Positions 36,626 through 45,355 of a DNA stretch of 64,000 nucleotides are shown piece after piece. Source of the stretch: Bradyrhizobium sp. (GTDB lineage: Bacteria > Pseudomonadota > Alphaproteobacteria > Rhizobiales > Xanthobacteraceae). The stretch spans positions 3,484-67,483 of the forward strand of contig JAQGKC010000318.1 in the NCBI GenBank assembly GCA_028290305.1. The letters run 5' to 3'. The position numbers and the translations under genes were made by a program. Under the pieces are notes generated by a model. That model was not told where the DNA came from. It saw only the letters and a program-made list of their open reading frames with translations, and made no database searches. Every line of letters starts with the position of its first letter. The first letter of the stretch is position 1.

Positions 36626-37849
36626 TCATCCGCCGACGATACACGGCACGCTCAGAAATCCGCGAAACCGAACACGGCCGCCTCTGACCGGCGTGCCGTT
36701 CAGCGCGTAGGTCGGAAACCGCGCCAGGAATCGCGAAATCGCGATTGCGCCCTCGAGACGTGCCAGCGCCATCCCGGCGCATTGATGCGCGCCGGTGCCG
36801 AAGGCGAGATGCCGGTTCGGCGTGCGGGCGATGTCGAGATTTTCCGGATCGTTGAATTGCCTGGGGTCGCGGTTCGCAGCCCCGATGCACAGCGTCACCG
36901 GCGTGCCGGCAGAAAGCGTAATGCCACCGAGATCGACGCGCTCGGTCGTCATGCGATTGCCGAGTTGGTTCGAACTTTCAAATCTCAGGATTTCCTCGAC
37001 CGCGGTCTTGATCATCGAGGGATTTTCGATCAGCCGTTTCTGCTCCGCTGGGTTTTCAGACAACGCCACCAGGCCATTGCCGATCAGGTTGGTGGTGGTC
37101 TCATGGCCGGCGTTGAGCAGGAAGATGCAGTTGTGCAGTAATTCTTTTGATGTCAGCCGTTCGCCATTGTCTTCGCCTTGGATGAGGCGCGTCAGCACGT
37201 CGCGTTCGGGATTGCCCGGTTTGGCCCGCCGGCGTTCGACCAGGACTTCCAGGTAGCTGAGAAAATCTTTCACTGCGGTGTTGCCGCGTGCAAAAACCTG
37301 GGGGCCGATCACCGGCTCGAGTGCGCCCAAAATCGCCAGCGACCAGTCGCGCAGCGGTTCACGTTCCTCCAGGGGCACATCCAGCAGGTTACCGATCACC
37401 TGAATGGGAATCGCGGATGCAAAATCCCCGATCAGTTCGACGCGGCCTTTCACGGCGAGGCCGTCAAGCAGCCGATCCACCAGCTCGATCAGATCAGGCT
37501 CCATCTCCGCAATCGCGCGCGGCGAGAGCGCGCCCATGATCAGTCGCCGCACCCGGGTGTGCGCGGGCGGGTCGTTGAAGACGAGGCTGGTGGTGTGGTG
37601 CTCGTAGAGCAGCGAATCGCCGTATTTCGGCGCAAACTCCTTTTTCTTGTCGGAGCTGAAAAGCTTTGTGCTCTTGTAGGCGCTGACCAGATCGTCGTAG
37701 CGCGTCAGAAAGTACGAGCCGTTGGGCAATAGCTTGACCGGTTCATGCTCCCGCAGTGCACGATAGGTTGGATAGGGGTCGGCATAGAACCCCGGCGTCA
37801 GTTTCTCGATGTCGAAGCTTGCCGCCAGCTCTCGCGTATCCGCATTCAT
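36626..37849 (-). CDS. Cytochrome P450 (second)
   Basis: 407 residues, ATG at 37849 (MNADTRELAASFD); 26 further in-frame codons upstream are not needed. I-helix Ala247-Gly248-His-Glu250-Thr-Thr, K-helix Glu286-x2-Arg289, haem ligand Cys357 in FGTGAHQCAGMALARLEG. Soluble bacterial class I type (CYP107/CYP109-like features such as NDPPAHTRVRRLIMGALSP). No ferredoxin or reductase is adjacent. It is divergent from a split ThDP decarboxylase. Substrate not predictable. Confidence 0.92.
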   Translation of the reverse strand: MNADTRELAASFDIEKLTPGFYADPYPTYRALREHEPVKLLPNGSYFLTRYDDLVSAYKSTKLFSSDKKKEFAPKYGDSLLYEHHTTSLVFNDPPAHTRVRRLIMGALSPRAIAEMEPDLIELVDRLLDGLAVKGRVELIGDFASAIPIQVIGNLLDVPLEEREPLRDWSLAILGALEPVIGPQVFARGNTAVKDFLSYLEVLVERRRAKPGNPERDVLTRLIQGEDNGERLTSKELLHNCIFLLNAGHETTTNLIGNGLVALSENPAEQKRLIENPSMIKTAVEEILRFESSNQLGNRMTTERVDLGGITLSAGTPVTLCIGAANRDPRQFNDPENLDIARTPNRHLAFGTGAHQCAGMALARLEGAIAISRFLARFPTYALNGTPVRGGRVRFRGFLSVPCIVGG

Positions 37850-37962
37850 GCTGCCATACTCTTTGGTGGAGACCGATATGCCGTTTTCGCTCTTTCCGAA
37901 ACCGCGGCGGCCTCTACAGTCCCGCACCGAAATACAGTCTCGTCAACCGACCGGAAATAAAA

Positions 37963-38508
37963 ATGCACGCCCGCGCCGATATTCCTCCCGAAACCGTGCC
38001 TTCCTGGCCGGAAGATATTTATGCGATTTTGCAGCGCTTCGATGTCCGTCAGGTGCCTTACGTGCCGGATGCCGGACATTCGCAGTTGATCGAACGTGTG
38101 CTGGGTGACTCCTCCATGCGCGCGGTCCCGCTGACGACGGAAGAAGAGGGTGTGGCGCTATTGGCCGGTGCCTGGGCCGGCGGCCAGCGCGGCGTATTGC
38201 TGATGCAGTCGAGCGGCGTCGGCAATTGCGTGAACATGCTGTCGCTCACCCAGGTTTTCCGCTTTCCGTTCCTGACGCTGGTGACGATGCGCGGCGAATG
38301 GGGCGAATTCAATCCCTGGCAGGTGCCGATGGGCTCGAGCACGGCTGCCGTGTTCGAATTGTCGGGGATCAAGGTGCTGCGGGCTTCGCACGCCGAAGAG
38401 GTGCGTGAGGTCGTCGAGGCTGCCGCGGGGCAGGCTTATAACGCCTGCACGCCGACCGCCGTTCTGTTGTCGCAGCGCCTGATCGGGGCAAAGGTTTTCA
38501 CCAAATGA
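37963..38508 (+). CDS. ThDP-dependent decarboxylase, alpha (pyrimidine-binding) subunit, sulfopyruvate decarboxylase-like
   Basis: 181 residues, ATG 37963. Contains TTEEEGVALLAGAWAGGQRG (activating Glu among 60-62) and LMQSSGVGNCVNMLS, which correspond to the ComD-type N-terminal half of sulfopyruvate or phosphonopyruvate decarboxylase. It needs the downstream gene for the pyrophosphate-binding half, and the two overlap by 4 bases. Likely decarboxylates a 3-substituted pyruvate (phosphono-, sulfo- or similar). Upstream in-frame codons from 37756 are antisense to the P450 and not coding. Confidence 0.85.
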   Translation: MHARADIPPETVPSWPEDIYAILQRFDVRQVPYVPDAGHSQLIERVLGDSSMRAVPLTTEEEGVALLAGAWAGGQRGVLLMQSSGVGNCVNMLSLTQVFRFPFLTLVTMRGEWGEFNPWQVPMGSSTAAVFELSGIKVLRASHAEEVREVVEAAAGQAYNACTPTAVLLSQRLIGAKVFTK

Positions 38509-39095
38509 GCAACGCAAATCTTCTCGAACGGCGCAGTGTCGTTTCCAGCCTGCTGGCCAAGCGCAAGGACGCCATCGTGGTCGGCGGATTGGGCGCCTCG
38601 ACCTATGACATCGCCGCCGCAGGCGACCATGATCGCAATTTCTATCTGTGGGGCGCCATGGGTGGCGCCGTCATGATCGGGCTGGGCATTGCCCTGGCGC
38701 AGCCGAAGCTGCCGGTGGTCGTGATAACGGGCGACGGCGAGATGCTGATGGGGATGGGCAGTCTGGCGACCGTCGGCCTGCAAAAGCCAGGGAATCTCAC
38801 CATCATTGTGCTCGATAACGAGGTCTATGGCGAAACCGGCGGGCAGGCGAGCCACACCGCGGCTACCGTCGATCTTGTCGGCGTCGCCCGGTGTTGCGGG
38901 ATATCGGATGCCCGTGCGATCGGGACCATGGCCGATATCGAGGCTTTTGCCTCTGTCATGCAGGATGTCTCAAGCGGGCCGCGCCTGGCCAGCATCAAGA
39001 TCGACAGTGCAAATCTGGAGCGCGTGCTCGCCAGCCGCGACGGCGCCTTCATCGTGAATCGCATCCGGGGCGCACTGGGATTCCAGCCGATTTAG
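38505..39095 (+). CDS. ThDP-dependent decarboxylase, beta (pyrophosphate-binding) subunit
   Basis: 196 residues, ATG 38505 overlapping the alpha gene (ATGA). ThDP motif Gly76-Asp-Gly-Glu79 (ITGDGEMLMGMGS) through Asn105 (VLDNEVYGETGGQ), which binds Mg2+ and the cofactor diphosphate. Corresponds to ComE of archaeal sulfopyruvate decarboxylase and to the C-terminal half of phosphonopyruvate decarboxylase. Acts with the preceding subunit in the cytoplasm. No PEP mutase or phosphonate gene is nearby, so the true substrate may differ. Confidence 0.87.
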   Translation: MSNANLLERRSVVSSLLAKRKDAIVVGGLGASTYDIAAAGDHDRNFYLWGAMGGAVMIGLGIALAQPKLPVVVITGDGEMLMGMGSLATVGLQKPGNLTIIVLDNEVYGETGGQASHTAATVDLVGVARCCGISDARAIGTMADIEAFASVMQDVSSGPRLASIKIDSANLERVLASRDGAFIVNRIRGALGFQPI

Positions 39096-39141
39096 GGTCC
39101 CAGATTTAGCGCCCAACACGATTGGTGCACTGCAATAATTC

Positions 39142-39172
39142 TTGACATTTGGTAAAGTGAGTGATTACTCAC
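39142..39172 (+). promoter_or_regulatory. Promoter and TetR operator of the RND efflux operon
   Basis: A consensus -35 ttgaca at 39142-39147 is followed by the dyad gtgagtgattactcac (39157-39172; arms gtgagt/actcac, 4-base centre), which directly abuts the ATG at 39173. Similar TGAGT-N4-ACTCA dyads are typical TetR operators at RND pumps. Binding would block the promoter and the translation start region, giving autoregulation of the TetR gene and the two pump genes. Binding is inferred. Confidence 0.7.
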
Positions 39173-39880
39173 ATGCCTATGTCTAGTTTGCGCATGACCA
39201 GCGACCTGCGGCGGCAGCTCATATTGAGTGCCGCCAAGCGTTGCTTTGCACGCAACGGCTTTGCGGGAACCACGACCAAAAGTGTGGCGGCTGCGGCCGC
39301 CATTTCAGAAGGCCTGCTGTTCAAGCATTTTCCCTCGAAGGCAGCGCTCTATGCGGAAATCCTCGCGGAGGAGTGCGAAGCCGATCCTGCGCTGCACCGG
39401 TTGCTGGTGCTCGAGCCATCGACAGAGACGCTGGTTGTGCTGATTCGCGGAATGGTCCGCCATTTCCAGCACGTGTCGGATGTTCCCGATCAGCAGGAAG
39501 CCCAGCGTCTCAGGCTGATGATCACCAGCCATCTCGATGACGGAGAATTCGCTCGACTGATTTACGAAAAGATCGGAAATTTGATCGGGTCTGTGTTTAC
39601 CGCATCGCTGGAGCGGGCAGTGGCGGCAGGGGACGCCTCAAGAGTTGGACGCGAGCCGCTGAACCTGTTCTGGTTTGCGCATCATACCGTGCTGATGTCG
39701 GCGCTGACGCGGTTGCCATCCGTTCCATGTCTGTCCTACGCCGACGCCGCCGATCTCGAACGGCAAGTTTGCGAATTCATTCTCCGCGGAATTGGATTAA
39801 ACGAACCGGCAATCGCCTCGCATCTGGACCGTGAACTGTCGCCAGATTTTGGGCTTCCGGTAATTGCAGAAAGTGCATGA
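39173..39880 (+). CDS. TetR-family repressor of the RND efflux operon
   Basis: 235 residues from ATG 39173; ATGs at 39179 and 39194 are alternatives, because no ribosome binding site is visible in the operator. HTH about residues 8-55 (LRRQLILSAAKRCFARNGFAGTTTKSVAAAAAISEGLLFKHFPSKAALYAEIL). The C-terminal domain (about 80-220) is AcrR-like. It is followed directly by the membrane fusion protein gene and preceded by its own probable operator, so it likely senses a pump substrate and represses all three genes. Confidence 0.9.
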   Translation: MPMSSLRMTSDLRRQLILSAAKRCFARNGFAGTTTKSVAAAAAISEGLLFKHFPSKAALYAEILAEECEADPALHRLLVLEPSTETLVVLIRGMVRHFQHVSDVPDQQEAQRLRLMITSHLDDGEFARLIYEKIGNLIGSVFTASLERAVAAGDASRVGREPLNLFWFAHHTVLMSALTRLPSVPCLSYADAADLERQVCEFILRGIGLNEPAIASHLDRELSPDFGLPVIAESA

Positions 39881-39881
39881 C

Positions 39882-41075
39882 ATGAACATCGTGACGGAAG
39901 CCAATATCTCGGGCAGGGTGCTTACCGAGAAGCCGCGTGCGCGTCCGGTCCGGATGATACGCTGGTTCGTCATCGTCGGGCTGTTGCTGGCGCTGCTAGT
40001 GGGTGCGCTGGTCGGATTCAACGCATTCCGCAGCCACATGATCGCGCAGTTCTTCGCCAACAATAGGCCGCCGCCGACGCCGGTTAGCATTTCCGAGGCC
40101 AAGTCCGAGGTCATTCCGAACCTGCTGACGGCGGTCGGCGATCTCGCCGCCGTGCATCAGGTGAACGTCACCTCGGATGTCAGCGGCCGCATCACCGACA
40201 TCATGTTTACCGCCGGCGCCACCGTGAAAGCGGGAAGTCCGCTGGTGCAATTGTTCGACGCTCCCGATCAGGGCGATCTCGCGAGCTTCAAGGCGCAGGC
40301 CGTTGTGGGGCAGTTGTCGCTGGATCGCGCCAAGCAGCTTGCCGCGCGTCAGTTTGGCCCGCAGGCGACGGTCGATTCAGCGCAGGCGGCGTATGACCAG
40401 GCCAACGCAGGCATCGCCAAGACCCAGGCGCTCATTTCGCAGAAGCTTGTGCGCGCGCCATTCGACGGCGTGCTCGGCGTCCGTCACGTCGAGGTCGGCC
40501 AGTTCCTGACCGCGGGCACGATGATCGTGACGCTGACGGACCTGTCGACGATCTATGCCAATTTCACGACGACCGAAAAGCAAAGCGCGACACTCAAGGA
40601 CGGACAGACTGTCCGCGTCGTGGTCGACGCCTATCCGGGCAAGGTTTTCGAAGGCAAGATCACCACCGTCGAGCCGCAGATCAACACTGATACGCGAAAC
40701 ATCCGCGTTCAGGCCACGATCGACAATCCGGATCAGGTGCTGAAGCCTGGTATGTTCGTGACCACGACGGTGGTATTGCCGGACAAGCCGCCGGTTGTCA
40801 CCGTTCCGGAAACGGCTGTCGACTATACGCTCTACGGCGATTCGATTTTCGTCATCACTGAGAAGAAAGAGGACGATGGCAAGACCAGCCTGTCCGCCGT
40901 TCGCACTTTCGTGCGGACCGGCGACCGGATCAACGGACGAGCCGAAATCCTCAGTGGGTTGAAGCCCGGCGATCGCGTGGTCGCGGTAGGCCAGCTCAAG
41001 CTGCAATCGGGAGCGGCCGTGGTCATTTCACCCGAAGGGCCTCCGCCGATTCCAGCCAATCCGCCGCGTTACTGA
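39882..41075 (+). CDS. RND efflux periplasmic adaptor (membrane fusion protein)
   Basis: 397 residues, ATG 39882, one base after the TetR stop. A single N-terminal membrane anchor (about residues 25-46, WFVIVGLLLALLVGALVGF) instead of a lipobox. Lipoyl/hairpin region with VTSDVSGRITDIMFTAGATVKAGSPLVQL and RAPFDGVLGVRHVEVGQFL, then beta-barrel segment TNTRNIRVQATIDN-like (INTDTRNIRVQATIDN) with LKPGMFV. It bridges the inner-membrane pump with an outer-membrane channel. No channel (TolC/OprM) gene is in the cluster, so a shared one is expected. Confidence 0.93.
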   Translation: MNIVTEANISGRVLTEKPRARPVRMIRWFVIVGLLLALLVGALVGFNAFRSHMIAQFFANNRPPPTPVSISEAKSEVIPNLLTAVGDLAAVHQVNVTSDVSGRITDIMFTAGATVKAGSPLVQLFDAPDQGDLASFKAQAVVGQLSLDRAKQLAARQFGPQATVDSAQAAYDQANAGIAKTQALISQKLVRAPFDGVLGVRHVEVGQFLTAGTMIVTLTDLSTIYANFTTTEKQSATLKDGQTVRVVVDAYPGKVFEGKITTVEPQINTDTRNIRVQATIDNPDQVLKPGMFVTTTVVLPDKPPVVTVPETAVDYTLYGDSIFVITEKKEDDGKTSLSAVRTFVRTGDRINGRAEILSGLKPGDRVVAVGQLKLQSGAAVVISPEGPPPIPANPPRY

Positions 41076-41092
41076 GATCGGAGCGCATCGCG

Positions 41093-44000
41093 ATGGTCTG
41101 GACCGACATTTTCATCAAGCGGCCGGTGTTGGCGCTGGTTGTGAGCCTGCTGATTCTTCTGATCGGGTTCAAGGCCGCGACCAGTCTGCCGATCCGGCAG
41201 TATCCGAAACTGTCGAATACGGTCGTCAACGTCACCACCGTCTATCCCGGTGCGTCGGCTGATCTGATCCAGGGGTTCATTACAACGCCGATCGAGCAGG
41301 CCGTCGCGTCCGCCGAGGGCGTCGACTACATGACGTCGTCTTCGGTGCTGGGGACCAGCACCATCCAGGTCTACATCAAGCTGAATTTCGACCCGAACCA
41401 GGCGTTGACCGAGGTCCTCGCCAAGGTGAATTCGGTCAAATATCTGATTCCAAAGGAATCGAACGATCCGGTCGTGACCAAGACCACCGGCCAGACCACA
41501 GCCGTGATGTATCTCGGCTTCTCCAGCGAAGTGCTGTCGGGATCGGCGATCTCAGACTATCTGACGCGCGTGGTCCAGCCGGTGCTTTCCACCGTCGATG
41601 GCGTTGCTTCCGCTGACATTCTGGGCGGCCAGACCTTCGCGATGCGGCTATGGCTCGATCCCGTCCGCATGGCAGGCCGCAGCGTTTCGCCCGCCGACGT
41701 CTCCGTCGCGATCGCCGCCAACAATTTTCAGGCAGCCGCGGGCCAGGCCAAGGGGTATTTCATCGTCTCCAACGTGTCGACCAACACCGATCTGACCAAT
41801 CTCGATCAGTTCAAGCGCATGATCGTCAAATCCAAGGACGGTGGTTTTGTGCGGATGGAGGACATCGCCACGGTCGAACTCGCGGCGCAAAGTACCGACG
41901 CTAGTGTCGCCTTCAACGGCGAGCATGCGATTTTTATTGGCGTGCAGGCGACGCCGCAAGGCAACCCGCTGACCCTTGTCCAGGGCGTCCGCGCGCTGTT
42001 TCCGGAGCTTGAACGCAATCTGCCGCCGTCGATGAAAATGAAGGTGGCCTACGATTCGACCGCCTTCATTCAATCGTCGATCAACGAGGTCGAGAAAACC
42101 CTGGGCGAGGCGATCATCATCGTCGTCGTGGTCATCTTCCTGTTCCTCGCATCGCTCCGCTCGGTGATCATCCCGGTGGTGACCATTCCGTTGTCGCTGA
42201 TCGGCGTCTGCAGCCTGATGCTGATCATGGGATTCAGCATCAACCTGCTGACGCTGTTGGCGATGGTGTTGGCGATCGGGCTCGTCGTTGATGATGCCAT
42301 CGTGGTGGTGGAAAATATCCATCGGCATCTGGAGGAAGGTAAACCTCCGGTGCAGGCTTCCCTGCAGGGCGCACGCGAGATCGTCGGTCCCGTCATCTCC
42401 ATGACGATCACGCTGGCCGCGGTGTACGCCCCGATCGGCTTCCTCGGCGGCCTTACCGGTGCGCTGTTTCGCGAATTCGCGTTTACGCTGGCCGGCTCGG
42501 TTATCGTTTCGGGCGTAATCGCGCTGACACTGTCGCCGATGATGTGCTCGATTTTCCTTAAAAACGCCGAGGAGGGACGATTTGCAAAGATCGTCAACAA
42601 GGTTTTCGGATCGATCACGCGCTGGTACGGCCGGCAGCTCGATCGGTCGCTCGACTATCGTCCGATCACGGCGCTGTTCGCTCTGACCATCCTCGGGCTG
42701 GTCGGCTTCCTCTACATGCACACGTCAAAGGAACTCGCGCCGGAAGAAGATCAGGGCATCGTGTTCGCGGTGACCAAGGCGCCGAAATACGCCAACATCG
42801 ATTATGCGGACTATTATGGCGAAAAGCTCGACAAGGCATTCGCCGGCTTTCCGGAAACCGATCTTCGCTTCGTTCTGAATGGCATCAACGGTCCGCAGGG
42901 CGGTATCGCCGGCATGCTGCTCAAGCCGTGGGATGACCGCAAGCGCTCGTCGATCGCGCTTAAGCCGTTGGTCCAGGCGCAGCTCAGCAAGATCGAGGGC
43001 GTCAATGCCTTTGCGTTCAACCTGCCGCCATTGCCCGGCGGTCCCGGCGGATTGCCCGTACAGTTGGTGATCAGCTCGACCAATGGATTTCAGTCGGTTT
43101 ACGAGGAAATGCTGAAGCTGAAGGACGCCGCGCGCAAAAGCGGGCTGTTCATTGTCTCGGACAGCGATCTCGACTTCAACCAGCCGGTGGTACGGGTCAA
43201 GATCGACCGCACCAAGGCGAGCGATCTCGGCATCACCATGCAGAGCATCGGCAATACGCTCGCGACCTTGCTCGGCGGAAACTACGTCAATCGGTTTAAC
43301 CTTGAGGGACGATCGTATCAGGTCATTCCGCAAGTGCCGCGCGACCAGCGGCTGTCGCCCGAGGCGCTCGGCGCTTATTATGTGCCGACGACGACGGGCC
43401 AGCAGGTGCCGCTGTCGACGCTGGTATCGATCGAAACTGCGACCGATCCCAACGCGCTGACGCATTACAATCAGTTGAACTCCGCCACCTTCCAGGCCGT
43501 GCCGATGCCCGGCGTGACCGTCGGACAGGCGGTGGACTTCCTCGAGAGTGCGGCCAAGAAGTTGCCGGCTGGCTTCAGCCACGACTATCTCGCGGATTCC
43601 AGGCAATACGTGCAGGAAGGAAACCAGCTCGCAGTCACCTTCGGCTTCGCGCTGATCATCATCTTCCTGGTGCTGGCGGCGCACTTCGAGAGCCTGCGCG
43701 ATCCGCTGGTGATCATGATCAGCGTGCCGATGGCGATCGTCGGTGCATTGCTGCCGTTGTTCTTCGGCGCGGCCACGATGAACATCTACACCCAGGTCGG
43801 CTTGCTCACGCTGGTCGGGCTGATTAGCAAGCATGGCATCCTGATGGTCGAATTCGCCAACGAGTTGCAGCTCAATGAGGGTCTTGACCGGCGCTCGGCG
43901 ATCGAGATGGCCGCACGCGTCCGGCTTCGCCCGATCCTGATGACGACCGCGGCGATGGTCACCGGTTTGATTCCGCTGCTGACGGCGAGCGGAGCAGGTG

Positions 44001-44188
44001 CGGCAAGCCGCTTCTCGATCGGGCTTGTCGTCGTTGCCGGCATGTCGATCGGCACTCTGTTCACGCTGTTCGTGCTGCCCGCGGTCTATGTGGCGATCGC
44101 CACCGATCACCGGGCGGGTGCTGAATCCAAGCGGGCCAAGGAGATCGCGGATTTTGATATGGATCCGAAGGCACTCAAGGCGACCTGA
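41093..44188 (+). CDS. RND multidrug efflux permease (HAE1 family)
   Basis: 1031 residues, ATG 41093, the usual AcrB-family length. Starts MVWTDIFIKRPVLALVVSLL (TM1), has the pore domain, TM4 motif LAIGLVVDDAIVVVENIHRHLEEG with the proton-relay aspartates (Asp-Asp in VVDDAI), and the C-terminal repeat with GLISKHGILMVEFANELQ. The Lys partner of the relay is consistent with SKHGILMVEF. It exports hydrophobic compounds from the inner-membrane outer leaflet using the proton gradient. Regulation by the upstream TetR gene is likely. Confidence 0.95.
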   Translation: MVWTDIFIKRPVLALVVSLLILLIGFKAATSLPIRQYPKLSNTVVNVTTVYPGASADLIQGFITTPIEQAVASAEGVDYMTSSSVLGTSTIQVYIKLNFDPNQALTEVLAKVNSVKYLIPKESNDPVVTKTTGQTTAVMYLGFSSEVLSGSAISDYLTRVVQPVLSTVDGVASADILGGQTFAMRLWLDPVRMAGRSVSPADVSVAIAANNFQAAAGQAKGYFIVSNVSTNTDLTNLDQFKRMIVKSKDGGFVRMEDIATVELAAQSTDASVAFNGEHAIFIGVQATPQGNPLTLVQGVRALFPELERNLPPSMKMKVAYDSTAFIQSSINEVEKTLGEAIIIVVVVIFLFLASLRSVIIPVVTIPLSLIGVCSLMLIMGFSINLLTLLAMVLAIGLVVDDAIVVVENIHRHLEEGKPPVQASLQGAREIVGPVISMTITLAAVYAPIGFLGGLTGALFREFAFTLAGSVIVSGVIALTLSPMMCSIFLKNAEEGRFAKIVNKVFGSITRWYGRQLDRSLDYRPITALFALTILGLVGFLYMHTSKELAPEEDQGIVFAVTKAPKYANIDYADYYGEKLDKAFAGFPETDLRFVLNGINGPQGGIAGMLLKPWDDRKRSSIALKPLVQAQLSKIEGVNAFAFNLPPLPGGPGGLPVQLVISSTNGFQSVYEEMLKLKDAARKSGLFIVSDSDLDFNQPVVRVKIDRTKASDLGITMQSIGNTLATLLGGNYVNRFNLEGRSYQVIPQVPRDQRLSPEALGAYYVPTTTGQQVPLSTLVSIETATDPNALTHYNQLNSATFQAVPMPGVTVGQAVDFLESAAKKLPAGFSHDYLADSRQYVQEGNQLAVTFGFALIIIFLVLAAHFESLRDPLVIMISVPMAIVGALLPLFFGAATMNIYTQVGLLTLVGLISKHGILMVEFANELQLNEGLDRRSAIEMAARVRLRPILMTTAAMVTGLIPLLTASGAGAASRFSIGLVVVAGMSIGTLFTLFVLPAVYVAIATDHRAGAESKRAKEIADFDMDPKALKAT

Positions 44189-44316
44189 GTATTGACCCGG
44201 TGCGGCCCAGCGCGATCACAGTGTTGATCGTCGTTATCGCTTTCGCATGGTGACGTGATATATCCTGCCCTGACGGGCGCCACCCTCTTGCAGGCGTCCA
44301 AAAACAGGATGCCGTG

Positions 44317-45300
44317 ATGAAGCGACGCGAGTTCTTCACATTTCTCGGTGGGGCGGCACTGGTTGTCCCGCGGGTGGCATAGGCCCAGACACCGGACAGA
44401 ATCTATCATCTCGGGACGCTTCATCCGGCATTGCCTCTGACCGAGGGCAGTCCGTTCGGAAAAATTATTGTAAAGGCGCTGGCTGAACACGGTTACATCC
44501 TCGGTCAAAACCTGACATTCGATGCCCGCGGCGCTGTTGGCGATATCGCGAAGCTCCCCGCGTTGCTGCAGGAACTCAAAGCCCGCGACGTCGATGCTAT
44601 CATCGTTGTCGGCTATCCGGCTGCGCTGGCCGCGAAGTCGTCGGGAATTCCAATTGTGGGCGCCAATGGTCTTGGCGACCCGATCGAAACCGGGATGATC
44701 GAGAGTCTGGCGCATCCGGGAGGCAACATCACCGGTATTTCGGATGTTGCAACGACATTGACCACCAAGCGTCTGTCGCTGTTGAAGGAGCTGTCGCCAA
44801 AACTCCAGAAGGTGGCGATGCTCTGGAACAAGGATGATCTCGGCATGACACTTCGTTACCAAGCGTCAGCGAAGGTTGCGCAAGCGATCGGAATCACGGT
44901 TCAGGCCCTCGGCGTTCGCGAGCCGGACGATTTCAACGAAGCGTTCTCGGCGATGAATGATGATATGCCGGACGGGATACTGATGGTCGCGGATGCGCTC
45001 ACCACCCTCAACCGTAAACGTGTCTTCGAATTTGCCGCCACCAAGCGATTGCCGGCGATCTATGAATATGACTTTCTGGTCCGCGACGGTGGCCTGATGT
45101 CATATGGGCCGGATCTGACGGAGTCGTTTGAACGCGCGGCGGCATTGGTCGACCGCATCTTCAGGGGCGCCAAGCCCGCCGACCTGCCGTTCGAGCAGCC
45201 GACGCGCTATCCGTTCGTGATCAATCTGAAAACCGCCAAGGGCATCAACCTTGATATCCCGCCGACCCTGCTCGCCCTCGCTGACGAGGTGATCGAGTAA
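44317..45300 (+). pseudogene. ABC-type periplasmic substrate-binding protein with nonsense codon in the signal peptide
   Basis: From ATG 44317 the frame reads MKRREFFTFLGGAALVVPRVA, then TAG (44380-44382), then AQTPDRIYHLGTLHP and on to 45300. The first part is a twin-arginine-like signal (RREFFTFLGG) and the last codon before AQ is exactly where these proteins usually have W or R, so a single base change explains the stop. The rest (about 306 residues) is the ABC_sub_bind family (DUF/TrpX-like, e.g. AMGPIVGANG-like IPIVGANGLGDPI, GGNITGIS, KLQKVAMLWN). The body is intact without other lesions, so the mutation is recent, or a read error. No ribosome binding site supports an internal start. 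Confidence 0.8.
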
Positions 45301-45355
45301 TCCTCCCGCACTGCGGCAAGAGACAACCCCTCATGTTCTTGCTAAAATAGGCGGA

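Noticed and set aside
42725..44110. A 461-codon minus-strand open frame and similar antisense frames in 41648-42721
   Set aside because: Antisense to the RND permease; no homology.
44431..45300. A functional binding protein starting at the TTG 44431
   Set aside because: No ribosome binding site and the start lies inside the mature domain; the frame is better explained as the continuation of the gene from ATG 44317 after the TAG.
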